From JBNKZU01 sp050301795 (GTDB taxonomy: Bacteria > Pseudomonadota > Gammaproteobacteria > Thiohalomonadales > Thiohalomonadaceae), in NCBI GenBank assembly GCA_050301795.1, contig JBNKZU010000034.1, forward strand, positions 29,389-93,388: DNA of 64,000 nucleotides. The letters run 5' to 3'. Positions 26,820 to 35,844 of the stretch are shown here, piece after piece. Each line of letters begins with the position of its first letter. The stretch's first letter is position 1. The position numbers were made by a program, and so were the translations under genes. The notes under the pieces were generated by a model. It saw only the letters and a list, made by a program, of their open reading frames with translations, searched no databases and was not told the origin of the DNA.

Positions 26820-27941
26820 TTGAATATACTAAGATTTTTTAGAAACATCATTCATTCAGGACTTGATAAGGTTCAAAATCCTTATGAACGCCGACTCCTG
26901 CTCAATGTCAATATTGCTAATCTTTTAATCTTTACCGGTTACGCCTATTTTGGTTCACTCTATGCCTTAGCTGGCTCAGAGATCATGCTTAACGCTATCG
27001 TTGTCAATCTGATTGCCTTGATCGGGTTTATGACCATCCCGATACTGAATCAAAAAGGCTACTTCCATCTATCCCCAATCGTACTGATGATGACAACGCT
27101 CATTACGATGTTTGTGAATATTGCAATCTATGTTGGAACCAGCTTCTACCTTCACTACCACCTATTGATGTTTGCTTATCTCCCAATCGTACTGTTCGGG
27201 TACAAAAGATTCGGCTGGGTTATCTTTTTTACGCTCTCGCATTTAGCGGTGTTTATTCTTGTCGAGCAACAGTTGATCTCCCCTTCTCTTCCCGTTGAAA
27301 CAATCGATCAATCGATAAAACGACTATTTGGAATCACAACCATCTTTACGATGTTTAGTGGAACACTCGCCTGCCTTCTCATTACCGAGTGGAATTCACT
27401 ACGCAGCGAACAGAATCTCGAAACCATCGCGACAACAGATCCGTTAACTCAGTTACTGAATCGCCGTGGTTTCATCAATGAAGCAGAGCAGGAACTGGCA
27501 CGATCACAACGACACGATAACCCGGTCACTCTATTCCTTCTTGATCTGGATCACTTTAAGAACATCAACGATACCTATGGCCATCCCTTTGGGGATAAAG
27601 TACTTTTCAAGATTGCCAAATTTTTAGAGGATCAGTTAAGAATTAATGATATCTGTGCCCGAATCGGCGGTGAGGAGTTTGTCGTTCTCCTGCCTGATAC
27701 CGATACCATTCAGGCGAAGCAGCTTGCACAACGTATTAATACAAAAATACGAGATCTATCGTTTTCTGAATATGGAAACAGCGTAGTGCGTGTCACGATT
27801 AGTATCGGCATGGCATCGTTCGTGAACAACGAGACCTTTTATGAGCTCTATCATCGTGCTGATGAGGCACTCTATATCGCGAAGAAGAAAGGAAGGGATC
27901 GTGTCGAGTTCATTGAGAATAACATTCTCGCCATATCTTAA
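26820..27941 (+). CDS. Membrane-bound diguanylate cyclase (GGEEF)
   Basis: 373 aa from a TTG start at 26820; no in-frame ATG precedes the first membrane segment. Residues 30-205 contain about six hydrophobic segments forming a membrane sensor with no recognised ligand domain. The C-terminal GGEEF domain starts near residue 210 (TTDPLTQLLNRRGF) and has an intact active site GGEEF. An intact inhibitory I-site RIND lies five residues upstream. It should make cyclic-di-GMP from two GTP with product inhibition. A -10-like TATAAT lies at 26770-26775; the -35 is not clear. Confidence 0.92.
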   Translation: MNILRFFRNIIHSGLDKVQNPYERRLLLNVNIANLLIFTGYAYFGSLYALAGSEIMLNAIVVNLIALIGFMTIPILNQKGYFHLSPIVLMMTTLITMFVNIAIYVGTSFYLHYHLLMFAYLPIVLFGYKRFGWVIFFTLSHLAVFILVEQQLISPSLPVETIDQSIKRLFGITTIFTMFSGTLACLLITEWNSLRSEQNLETIATTDPLTQLLNRRGFINEAEQELARSQRHDNPVTLFLLDLDHFKNINDTYGHPFGDKVLFKIAKFLEDQLRINDICARIGGEEFVVLLPDTDTIQAKQLAQRINTKIRDLSFSEYGNSVVRVTISIGMASFVNNETFYELYHRADEALYIAKKKGRDRVEFIENNILAIS

Positions 27942-27984
27942 AACAGATCACCGATTCCTTAAGTATCTTTAACCACCAATCCAA

Positions 27985-29283
27985 TCAGGCTCTAACGACA
28001 TTTGGTGTATCGATCGAATACTTTGCTCGTGTATCAATGATTAATGCCGCATTTTCTGCGATTAGTGAATAATCAAATCGGTCATGATCGGTAACGAGAA
28101 CAACACAATCAAAACACTTAAGTGTTTGCGCGCTTAGCTCAACACTCTCCATGTCATAGTCGTATTTACGCTTATTTGGGAATGTTGGTATATGCGGGTC
28201 ACTAAAGCTGACATCTGCACCCTTGGTCTCCAGAATTGCCATAATCTCCGCTCCGGGTGACTCTCGACTGTCATTGATGTTCTTTTTATAGGCTATCCCA
28301 AGAATAAGGATACGACTGCCATTAATCGACTTTTGGTGATCATTGAGTCCATCATTGATCTTTTCGACTACCCAATGAGGCATTTGGTGATTAATCTCAC
28401 CTGCGAGTTCGATAAAACGGGTATTCATCCCATATTCACGAGCTTTCCAGGTTAAATAGAAGGGATCAATTGGAATACAGTGGCCGCCCAATCCAGGTCC
28501 GGGATAATAGGGAACAAACCCAAAAGGTTTGGTAGCAGCAGCTTGAATCACCTCATGGATATCGATACCCATTTTATCGGCAACCATCTTCATCTCATTG
28601 ACTAGCCCAATATTGACAGCTCGATGGATGTTTTCGAGTAACTTTGTCATCTCTGCTGTTTGAGTTGAACTCACTCGCACCACCTTGTCGATCACCTGCT
28701 CATAGAGAGTTGCAGCAATTTCAAGACAATTGCCGGTTATACCACCGACAACCTTTGGAATAGTGCGAGTGGTATAACCCTGATTACCGGGATCTTCTCG
28801 TTCAGGTGAAAATGCGAGATAACAATCGGTGCCAACCTTAAACCCTGTTGACTCAATTCTCGGCATTAACTCCTCTTCAGTCGTCCCAGGCCAGGTGGTA
28901 CTTTCAAGAACAAATAGCTGATCCTTTCTCAAAAAGGGCGTGATTGTCTCGGTGGTATTGATGACATAGCTCAAATCAGGATCACGATGTTGATCCAGCG
29001 GTGTTGGCACACAGATAATGATCGCATCACATTGAGTGATTCTTGCAAAATCGGTTGTTGCTGAGAATTGCCCATCCCCTAGGATCGATATGGCTTGATC
29101 GTCAATATGATCTAAATAGCTTGTTCCCTGCTCGAGCATCGCAATCTTTTGCTCATCAATATCAAATCCAATGACCTGGAATTTTTCACTCACAAACCTC
29201 AAGACGAGAGGCAAACCGACATAGCCAAGCCCAACAACGCCGACCACCGCTTTTTTTTGTTTAATCTTCTGAATTAATTCCAC
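27985..29283 (-). CDS. UDP-N-acetylglucosamine/mannosamine-type nucleotide-sugar dehydrogenase
   Basis: 432 aa from a GTG at 29283. The frame is open to an ATG at 29415, but the extra 44 residues do not look like a conserved N-terminus, and neither start has a strong ribosome site. NAD loop VVGLGYVGLPLV is near residue 17, central domain EMTKLLEN near 215, and catalytic Cys in GPGLGGHCIPIDPFYL near 260. The family oxidises UDP-HexNAc to the uronic acid for polysaccharide synthesis, as WbpA, WecC or TviB. No sugar-transferase genes are adjacent, so this is a lone gene. Substrate cannot be fixed from sequence. Confidence 0.9.
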   Translation of the reverse strand: MELIQKIKQKKAVVGVVGLGYVGLPLVLRFVSEKFQVIGFDIDEQKIAMLEQGTSYLDHIDDQAISILGDGQFSATTDFARITQCDAIIICVPTPLDQHRDPDLSYVINTTETITPFLRKDQLFVLESTTWPGTTEEELMPRIESTGFKVGTDCYLAFSPEREDPGNQGYTTRTIPKVVGGITGNCLEIAATLYEQVIDKVVRVSSTQTAEMTKLLENIHRAVNIGLVNEMKMVADKMGIDIHEVIQAAATKPFGFVPYYPGPGLGGHCIPIDPFYLTWKAREYGMNTRFIELAGEINHQMPHWVVEKINDGLNDHQKSINGSRILILGIAYKKNINDSRESPGAEIMAILETKGADVSFSDPHIPTFPNKRKYDYDMESVELSAQTLKCFDCVVLVTDHDRFDYSLIAENAALIIDTRAKYSIDTPNVVRA

Positions 29284-29686
29284 ACTTTTTAACCGATTTC
29301 TGATGAATCTCAAGAGTCGTAAATCGTACCACAGATAGGCATTTGCAATAGCGTTATGTGATGCTGATCGCTTATGTTCCCAAAAACAGGGATTCACTGC
29401 CCCAATCAGTGTCATTAAGTGTTGTAGCCCAAGGATATCGACTCATCTGCCTATTGAATAATCGGTAAATGCTTTTAAACTCATCAAGATTAGTCGAAAC
29501 TCAGTTTTTCACGCAACTTGAGTCCGGTTAAATTGCGCTATTGATAATTTTCGGTCTGATGGTCACAAAATAGACCATTTGATCGAAGATAAGCCGCTCA
29601 ACATCTGTTACATTTATACGCAATAATAACCACTTAATAATAACCATCTAAACTAAATAATTTGGGGAAACAGAGAACATTTATTG

Positions 29687-32431
29687 ATGAGATATTCGTG
29701 GATCCCACCAGTTATTGTAGCGCTTGATTTTATAAGCAAACTTTTGCTGGCATACAGCCCTTGGTCAGAGGGCATTTACATAATAATGGATGGCTTGAAC
29801 TTCTCGCTATCAGATACACAGTTACATCTAAAAAATAGCTTTTTCAGTATCGGTTTTAGTACCAGTAGCATTATCCTTTTTAGCGGTGTATTGGCCATTA
29901 TTCTATTCCTTCAGCGTACCAGCGCCGGGTTTATTAATGCCTTCACTCTAACCACGATTGGTCTGCAGTTGGCTGTTGGTGGAATCATCGCCCAATTCAT
30001 CGATCTATTCCTGCATGGTCAAGTGATCAATATGATCGTCATTGATACTTTTATTTCAATCTCAATAAGTATCTCTGAGCTTGCGATTATTATTGGATTA
30101 GTACTTCTGCTCGTCGACCTTTTACAACGTCACCTTATTCCTAAGAGCTCTGTTATCCCGTTAGAAGGTTCAACCGTTGGGGATATCGATCTCTCTGAAG
30201 CAATTATAGGAATCGATAATGTTCATATTGATGTCTATATCAGCCCTGGTTTCAGAGGTGCTGTCAGAGCCGTCGCCAATGACGCGATTAATAATGTTAT
30301 CAATAGCGCCAGTACTAAAAAGTCATCCTCTCCGTACTCATACACCTTAAAAAACCTGAGAGAGCACTACTTCAAACTCATTGATCCAGCTTTAAAAAGG
30401 TTTAAAGAGGATAAGGATGTTACAAAATTTGAGATACTCTATGTCGCAGTGATTAAGCTGGTTCAAGAAGAGATCACTGCTGCGTTTGATTATTACAATT
30501 ATGAGATAAAGCACAACCCAATCTACAAAAAACCTGAATACGCACAAAGTGGCTCTAAATCAACAGCTTTTCTTCTTTCAAACTCCAGCAATACTCGAAA
30601 CAACGTCGCTAAAGAGATTTTTAGTCAATTCACAACTGTAGAAAATGACCGATTAAAACATTTGCGAAGCGCACTTTTTGGCATGGTGGATCATCTGCTA
30701 TCTGATACTTTTAAAATACCTTTACTCTATGCGTCATCACATTTAGACGATTATGTGTTATGCCATCATTACCTGCTCTTAAACCATTTTAACGAGCAGA
30801 TTAATAGCTTTACCTCTATCGATAAAACGATTGCAAAAGCGCTTCTACAGAATATTCAATCACTTCCAAATGCTGAGGATGAGATCGAACAGCCGCTTAA
30901 CGAACAAGATCAGACAGGGTTGAGTTTTCAGAAACTCTTGTATCAACCCTCTGTCTTAATGGCACCACACAACATTACAACTCTATTGGATCTCAATTGG
31001 AGTAACACCAAGCTCTACCATGCAAAAGAAAAAGGAGAGTCGAATAAAGCCCGGCTATTCCGACGCCATCTTCGCTTTCAGCGTTACCAGTTAGCACAAC
31101 TTCACAATGAGTTCGAAAAGGCAAACCTCATCCATGACTTGATGCTTGTCTACTATGTGATGGATCAGATCAGATCTGGAAAAAGAAACTATGATCAGAG
31201 TTTTATTAACCAGATGCTAACAAAACTTTTCCCAAATAGCGGTGCGCGGTTACTACCAATATCGACTGGTAGTCATCGTAAAATGTTATTGGAGATGGGT
31301 TTTACTGCTGAAGCTCTTAATGATGTTAGTCAACGAATGAAAGAGGATCTTTCACCATTTTTGCTAAGAGTGGTTAAAGATTTTTCCCGTTATCGTCGAG
31401 ATCTGCATTTACTGAATCGAGTTCAGCAAGCGATTAACAAGCTACAGTTCTATACCTCAGAGAAGGATATTCTTACCTCTCGCTCCAACCATACACTCTA
31501 TGAGTTTTTATCTGAGGATGAGATTGGCGAGTCACAAGATTATGAACTTGTTCGCCACGCTATTCTTAAGGCTGATCTTCGTGGATCGACACGCATTACT
31601 GAAGAGCTTACACGGAAAAAACTAAACCCTGCGACCCATTTTAGTCGTAATTTCTTTGAACCGATCAACGAAATCCTGGCGCAATATAATGCCGAAAAGG
31701 TATTTATTGAAGGCGATGCGATGATATTGATCTTTAACGAGAACAATAACCCCCACAGCAACAAGCTATGTGTAAGCCAGGCATGTGGACTTGCTGCCGA
31801 CATGCTCCGTATCGTTGAAAAGCAGAACAAGCTTCTTGAAAAATATAAATTACCGATACTTGAATTAGGAATTGGCATCGCCTTTCAGAACAATCCACCA
31901 AGGTTCCTTTATGATGAGGAGAGTAAAATTACCATATCTCCTGCAATCAATCGCGCGGATCGTCTCTCCTCCTGCGCGTGGGCGATTAAAAATTGGTTAA
32001 CCGATATTGATGACACGTTCCATGTCGCAATGTATGAACCTTCTGAAAATGCACGCTCCATAGGTGCTAAAGCAGAAAAAGAGATGATCTATAACCTCAA
32101 TGGAATTCTGATTGAAGATATCGCCTTTGAGAAGCTCAAACGAGAGTTAAATTTCAGGCAGATTAAGAACCCCATTCCTGCATTCAAGGATAGTATTCTC
32201 CTTGCCAGCAAGTTTCCCGATACCTATGGCACAATGCATACCGTTATCGTGCGCTCTGCACCAGTACAAATCTACGATCCCAGTCATAACCCATCAACCG
32301 CACCTAATGTTGAAAAACGCCGTTACTATGAAGTGATTCACGACAAGAGCATCATTGCTCAACTCATCTCGATGAGTAAGCTCAACAAACCGACTGCGGA
32401 TATTGATCGCCGAGTCACGCGAAGAAAATAG
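29687..32431 (+). CDS. Membrane protein: degenerate LspA-like domain fused to class III cyclase-like domain
   Basis: 914 aa from ATG 29687 (a TTG lies one codon earlier). Residues 1-150 are a four-helix membrane domain that lines up with signal peptidase II: Asp14 and Lys18 (LDFISK), Asn50, Gly99, Asp106 and Val113 fall where the LspA residues D23, K27, N54, G108, D115 and V122 of Pseudomonas do. The catalytic pair, however, is changed: D124 is Asn115 and D143 is Glu131. Residues 160-620 are a helical cytoplasmic region I do not recognise. Residues 625-790 resemble a class III nucleotide cyclase: metal-binding Asp630 (ADLRGST) and Asp677 (EGDAMILIF), and transition-state Asn755/Arg759 (INRADRL). 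The usual base-selecting Lys and Asp positions are hydrophobic. Product and ligand are unknown. Confidence 0.75.
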   Translation: MRYSWIPPVIVALDFISKLLLAYSPWSEGIYIIMDGLNFSLSDTQLHLKNSFFSIGFSTSSIILFSGVLAIILFLQRTSAGFINAFTLTTIGLQLAVGGIIAQFIDLFLHGQVINMIVIDTFISISISISELAIIIGLVLLLVDLLQRHLIPKSSVIPLEGSTVGDIDLSEAIIGIDNVHIDVYISPGFRGAVRAVANDAINNVINSASTKKSSSPYSYTLKNLREHYFKLIDPALKRFKEDKDVTKFEILYVAVIKLVQEEITAAFDYYNYEIKHNPIYKKPEYAQSGSKSTAFLLSNSSNTRNNVAKEIFSQFTTVENDRLKHLRSALFGMVDHLLSDTFKIPLLYASSHLDDYVLCHHYLLLNHFNEQINSFTSIDKTIAKALLQNIQSLPNAEDEIEQPLNEQDQTGLSFQKLLYQPSVLMAPHNITTLLDLNWSNTKLYHAKEKGESNKARLFRRHLRFQRYQLAQLHNEFEKANLIHDLMLVYYVMDQIRSGKRNYDQSFINQMLTKLFPNSGARLLPISTGSHRKMLLEMGFTAEALNDVSQRMKEDLSPFLLRVVKDFSRYRRDLHLLNRVQQAINKLQFYTSEKDILTSRSNHTLYEFLSEDEIGESQDYELVRHAILKADLRGSTRITEELTRKKLNPATHFSRNFFEPINEILAQYNAEKVFIEGDAMILIFNENNNPHSNKLCVSQACGLAADMLRIVEKQNKLLEKYKLPILELGIGIAFQNNPPRFLYDEESKITISPAINRADRLSSCAWAIKNWLTDIDDTFHVAMYEPSENARSIGAKAEKEMIYNLNGILIEDIAFEKLKRELNFRQIKNPIPAFKDSILLASKFPDTYGTMHTVIVRSAPVQIYDPSHNPSTAPNVEKRRYYEVIHDKSIIAQLISMSKLNKPTADIDRRVTRRK

Positions 32432-32439
32432 ATCACAAA

Positions 32440-32473
32440 AAAAAGACCCCGCTCAATTGAGCGGGGTCTTTTT
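32440..32473. terminator. Bidirectional Rho-independent terminator
   Basis: A perfect 17+17 palindrome with A-run on one side and T-run on the other (arm AAAAAGACCCCGCTCAA). It lies between the convergent cyclase-like gene and groEL and can stop transcription from both directions. Confidence 0.95.
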
Positions 32474-32504
32474 GTTTTACTGGGTTGGTACAGAAAAAGC
32501 GGGA

Positions 32505-34160
32505 CTACATCATGCCGCCCATTCCGCCCATGCCACCCATTCCACCCATGCCGCCCATGTCACCACCCATTGGAGCATCATTTTTAGGTAGTTCAGCAAC
32601 CATCGCTTCTGTGGTTAACATCAGACCAGCAATAGAGGAGGCGTTTTGCAGCGCTGAGCGGGTAACCTTTGTCGGGTCAAGTATTCCCATCTCAATCATA
32701 TCGCCATAAGTGCTGTTGGCTGCGTTAAAGCCGTAGTTACCCTCACCAGCTTTAACATTGTTAGAGATAACAGAGGCCTCTTCACCAGCATTCTTAACGA
32801 TTTGACGTAGTGGCTCTTCCATTGCACGACGCGCAATATTGATGCCGATATCTTGATCGTGATTATCACCTTTAACCGTTTCGACAGCTTTAAGAGCACG
32901 AATCAGAGCAACACCACCACCGGGAACCACACCCTCCTGAACAGCGGCACGGGTTGCGTGCAGCGCATCATCAATGCGGTCTTTCTTCTCTTTCATTTCA
33001 ACTTCTGTAGCAGCGCCAACTTTAATGACGGCAACACCACCGGCAAGCTTGGCGACACGCTCTTGAAGCTTCTCACGGTCATAGTCTGAGGTTGTCTCTT
33101 CGATCTGGGCACGAATTTGAGCCACACGTGACTGAATCTCTTCATGATTGCCAGCACCATCGACAATGGTTGTGTTCTCTTTAGTGATCACAACCTTTTT
33201 CGCGGTTCCGAGATCATCCAAGGTTGCCTTCTCAAGAGAGAGACCGACCTCTTCAGAGATCACCTGACCACCGGTCAGAATTGCAATATCCTGGAGCATC
33301 GCTTTACGGCGATCCCCAAAGCCTGGCGCCTTAACAGCAGCAACCTTCACAATGCCACGAATTGAGTTAACAACCAGTGTAGCCAGAGCCTCACCTTCGA
33401 CATCTTCTGCAATAATCAGTAAAGGTTTACCCGCTTTTGCTACGCCTTCAAGCAGACCAAGAAGCTCACGAATGTTTGAGATCTTCTTATCGAACAACAG
33501 GATGAAAGGCGAATCTAATTCAGCAGACATATTTTGCTGATTGTTGACGAAGTATGGTGAAAGATAGCCACGATCAAACTGCATACCTTCGACCACATCA
33601 AGCTCGTTATCAAAGCCAGAACCATCCTCAACGGTAATTACACCCTCTTTACCAACTCTCTCCATCGCTTCAGCAATTATCTGCCCGATTGAAGAGTCTG
33701 AGTTTGCAGAGATGGTCGCAACCTGTGCAATCGAATGACTATCAGTACATGGAGTTGACAGATCTTTCAGTGAGCCAACAGCCGCAGCAACTGCTTTGTC
33801 GATACCACGTTTGAGATCCATAGGGTTCATGCCAGCAGCTACCGCTTTCATGCCCTCATTCACAATGGATTGAGCCAAAACTGTCGCGGTTGTTGTACCG
33901 TCACCAGCAACATCAGAGGTTTTTGATGAAACCTCTTTAACCATCTGTGCGCCCATGTTCTCGAACTTATTATCAAGCTCGATCTCTTTAGCTACCGAAA
34001 CACCATCTTTAGTAATGGTTGGTGCACCAAATGCTTTCTCCAGCACGACATTACGACCTTTAGGGCCGAGAGTAACCTTAACCGCATTGGCAAGGATATT
34101 AACGCCATTGACCATTAAATGGCGGGCGTCATCAGAAAATTTGACCTCTTTTGCACTCAT
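32505..34160 (-). CDS. groEL: Chaperonin GroEL (60 kDa)
   Basis: 551 aa. It folds proteins in the tetradecameric GroEL-GroES cage using ATP. The N-terminus KEVKFSDDARHLMVNGVNILA, the ATP loop AGDGTTTATVLAQ near residue 86, and the repetitive C-terminal GGMGGMGGM tail are typical. It is the second gene after groES, 57 bp apart, ended by a strong palindromic terminator. Expression should be repressed by HrcA through the CIRCE operator upstream of groES. Confidence 0.99.
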   Translation of the reverse strand: MSAKEVKFSDDARHLMVNGVNILANAVKVTLGPKGRNVVLEKAFGAPTITKDGVSVAKEIELDNKFENMGAQMVKEVSSKTSDVAGDGTTTATVLAQSIVNEGMKAVAAGMNPMDLKRGIDKAVAAAVGSLKDLSTPCTDSHSIAQVATISANSDSSIGQIIAEAMERVGKEGVITVEDGSGFDNELDVVEGMQFDRGYLSPYFVNNQQNMSAELDSPFILLFDKKISNIRELLGLLEGVAKAGKPLLIIAEDVEGEALATLVVNSIRGIVKVAAVKAPGFGDRRKAMLQDIAILTGGQVISEEVGLSLEKATLDDLGTAKKVVITKENTTIVDGAGNHEEIQSRVAQIRAQIEETTSDYDREKLQERVAKLAGGVAVIKVGAATEVEMKEKKDRIDDALHATRAAVQEGVVPGGGVALIRALKAVETVKGDNHDQDIGINIARRAMEEPLRQIVKNAGEEASVISNNVKAGEGNYGFNAANSTYGDMIEMGILDPTKVTRSALQNASSIAGLMLTTEAMVAELPKNDAPMGGDMGGMGGMGGMGGMGGMM

Positions 34161-34217
34161 TTCTTACTTTTCCTCTTAAAGAATTCTGTTGTTAGATTAG
34201 TTTTATGAAGGGTCGGA

Positions 34218-34505
34218 TTACTCAACGACCGCCATAATGTCCTCTTCGCGCATCATCAGCAGCTCTTCACCGTCAACTTTGACAGTAGTGCCTGCATATT
34301 GACCAAAAAGAACAACGTCACCAACTTTAATATCCATGGGACGAACTTCGCCGCTCGAAAGGATTTGACCGTTGCCTGCGGCAAGTACTTCACCTTGATT
34401 GGGCTTTTCTGAAGCTGATCCTGGAAGCACGATTCCGCCAGCGCTAACTGTCTCTTCCTCCTTGCGACGTACAAGGACACGATCATGCAGTGGACGAATA
34501 TTCAT
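34218..34505 (-). CDS. groES: Co-chaperonin GroES (10 kDa)
   Basis: 95 aa, the family length. It forms the heptameric lid of the GroEL folding chamber. MNIRPLHDRVLVRRKEEE at the N-terminus, the mobile loop SAGGIVLPGSASEKPNQGEV at residues 22-41 and the C-terminal EELLMMREEDIMAVVE are diagnostic. It is the promoter-proximal gene of groESL, with the CIRCE element between the promoter and the start. Confidence 0.99.
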   Translation of the reverse strand: MNIRPLHDRVLVRRKEEETVSAGGIVLPGSASEKPNQGEVLAAGNGQILSSGEVRPMDIKVGDVVLFGQYAGTTVKVDGEELLMMREEDIMAVVE

Positions 34506-34577
34506 AGTTCAACTCTCTCCTAAAAAAGATCTATCGATTTTAAATGTGCGGTATTACCGCGAGATTCATGGTGGTTT

Positions 34578-34604
34578 TTAGCACTCACCTTATGAGAGTG
34601 CTAA
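34578..34604 (-). promoter_or_regulatory. CIRCE operator (HrcA site) of groESL
   Basis: TTAGCACTC, nine bases, GAGTGCTAA: an exact match to the CIRCE consensus inverted repeat. It covers the region just after the -10 box of the groES promoter and is the binding site of the heat-shock repressor HrcA. The hrcA gene is not in the window. Confidence 0.97.
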
Positions 34605-34631
34605 TAATAGTGGCGATACGAAAAGAGTCAA
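34604..34631 (-). promoter_or_regulatory. Sigma-70 promoter of groESL
   Basis: On the minus strand TTGACT (34631-34626) and TATTAT (34609-34604) are separated by 16 bp, immediately upstream of and touching the CIRCE operator. I see no convincing sigma-32 promoter in the same stretch. Confidence 0.75.
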
Positions 34632-34702
34632 CCCGTGGAAGTGACGATTTTTCAGAAAATGTGGTAATTGCGCTAATTGACCAGAAAACTAACCCTTAAG
34701 TA

Positions 34703-35152
34703 TTAATCCTCGCGGGTATATTCACCCTCAATGGTATTCGGATTTTGACGTGAGGCATCCTTTTGGTAGGCGCCTGTACCATAGTAGGCATTCGGTTTAA
34801 TCACTGTTTTACTCATCAGTTTTATAAGAATCGTTTGGCGTAATTGTGGTACCAATGCTAAAAAGCCGATGGTGTCAGTAAAGAAACCTGGAGTAAGCAG
34901 TAACGCTCCACAGATGAGAAGGACAATCCCTTCAAGCATCTCTAAAGCCGGCATCTCACCTTTTGCGATGTTCTCCTGCGCCTTTTGCAGGGTGCTTAAT
35001 CCTTGAGCGCGCAAGAGCGAAACACCGATAATCGCGGTAAGAATCACCAAACCTACCGTAGGCCAAACACCAATAAATCCGCCCACAGTAATCAGTAGGT
35101 AGATTTCGATAATCGGTATCGTCAGAAATATAAACAGTAGCGGTTTAAACAC
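34703..35152 (-). CDS. fxsA: FxsA family membrane protein
   Basis: 149 aa with three to four hydrophobic segments. IFLTIPIIEIYLLITVGGFIG at the N-terminus (split here) and GALLLTPGFFTDTIGFLALVP near residue 85 are hallmarks of FxsA, an inner-membrane protein that modulates phage F exclusion in E. coli. It lies directly upstream of groES on the same strand, as in E. coli. The hydrophilic C-terminal tail carries no recognisable motif. Confidence 0.92.
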   Translation of the reverse strand: MFKPLLFIFLTIPIIEIYLLITVGGFIGVWPTVGLVILTAIIGVSLLRAQGLSTLQKAQENIAKGEMPALEMLEGIVLLICGALLLTPGFFTDTIGFLALVPQLRQTILIKLMSKTVIKPNAYYGTGAYQKDASRQNPNTIEGEYTRED

Positions 35153-35226
35153 GGTTACTCTGGTCTGTGGTTTGAAAGAACCTTAGTATAACCACAAATC
35201 AGGTTTATGGCTTGGGGTAACTACTA

Positions 35227-35481
35227 GGGCCTGTTGGTCTTTTATCTTCGACACTGCCGGAGACGATTTTATCGTACAATAAGGCAGAAGGAGTGTAATT
35301 TGGCTATTCCAAATAAACGACTGATAACGCCATTGGGCGGAAAAATCGTCCCGTCCCCTTGGGTTGCGCGCCAGTCTGCGTTACTTATTGCTCTTCGTGC
35401 CTTGCACCCAAGTGCATTTCCGTTGGTCATTGACGCATTTTGTCGCTGCAACAGTGGTGAATATGAAAGATAAACAGGCCC
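35227..35481. mobile_element. MITE with TA target duplication
   Basis: 255 bp bounded by GGGCCTGTT and AACAGGCCC, inverted repeats that continue with TCTTT/AAAGA after a 2-bp mismatch. TA dinucleotides (35225-35226 and 35482-35483) flank it as a target-site duplication, the signature of IS630/Tc1-mariner transposition. There is no transposase; short open frames inside have no recognisable product. It fills most of the 367-bp gap between fxsA and cutA and may carry or disrupt the cutA promoter. Confidence 0.75.
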
Positions 35482-35519
35482 TAATACAACCAAATAGGAT
35501 AATTCACTAGACTCTGCTT

Positions 35520-35834
35520 ATGGATTACCAACTACTATTTACAACTTGCGCAGATATTCAAAGTGCGAGAGCGCTTGCTAATGACCTCGTTGATAAGGAT
35601 CTGGCAGCATGTGTATCGATTATCCCGAATGTGACCTCGATCTATAAATGGAGAGGGGAGATCGAAGAATCACAGGAATTTCAGTTAATTTTAAAGTCAC
35701 ATAACGCAAAATTTGACGCCATTAAGGCATTTATCACTGACAACCATCCTTATGAACTTCCAGAACTGATTGCAGTCCCAATCACCAATGGACTTCCGGC
35801 CTATCTGGATTGGATTAAAGAGCACACAGGTTAA
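35520..35834 (+). CDS. cutA: Divalent-cation tolerance protein CutA
   Basis: 104 aa, the usual CutA1 size. It contains FTTCADIQSARALANDLVDKDLAACVSIIP (split here) at residues 7-37, then YKWRGEIEESQEFQLILKS and HPYELPELIAVPI, all diagnostic of the trimeric ferredoxin-like CutA1 fold. In E. coli cutA is next to dsbD, as it is here 10 bp upstream. Its role in copper tolerance is not well explained biochemically. No ribosome site better than weak is seen. Confidence 0.95.
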   Translation: MDYQLLFTTCADIQSARALANDLVDKDLAACVSIIPNVTSIYKWRGEIEESQEFQLILKSHNAKFDAIKAFITDNHPYELPELIAVPITNGLPAYLDWIKEHTG

Positions 35835-35844
35835 ATAGAAGAAT

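Noticed and set aside
29284..29415. N-terminal extension of the UDP-sugar dehydrogenase
   Set aside because: The 44 extra residues have no resemblance to the family N-terminus and no ribosome site; the GTG at 29283 is preferred though also weak.
32505..32560. Repetitive sequence at the groEL 3' end
   Set aside because: It encodes the normal Gly-Gly-Met tail of GroEL, not a CRISPR or mobile repeat.
35269..35493. Open reading frames of 74-79 codons inside the MITE
   Set aside because: They lie between the terminal inverted repeats, have no ribosome site or recognisable motif, and look like chance frames in a non-coding element.
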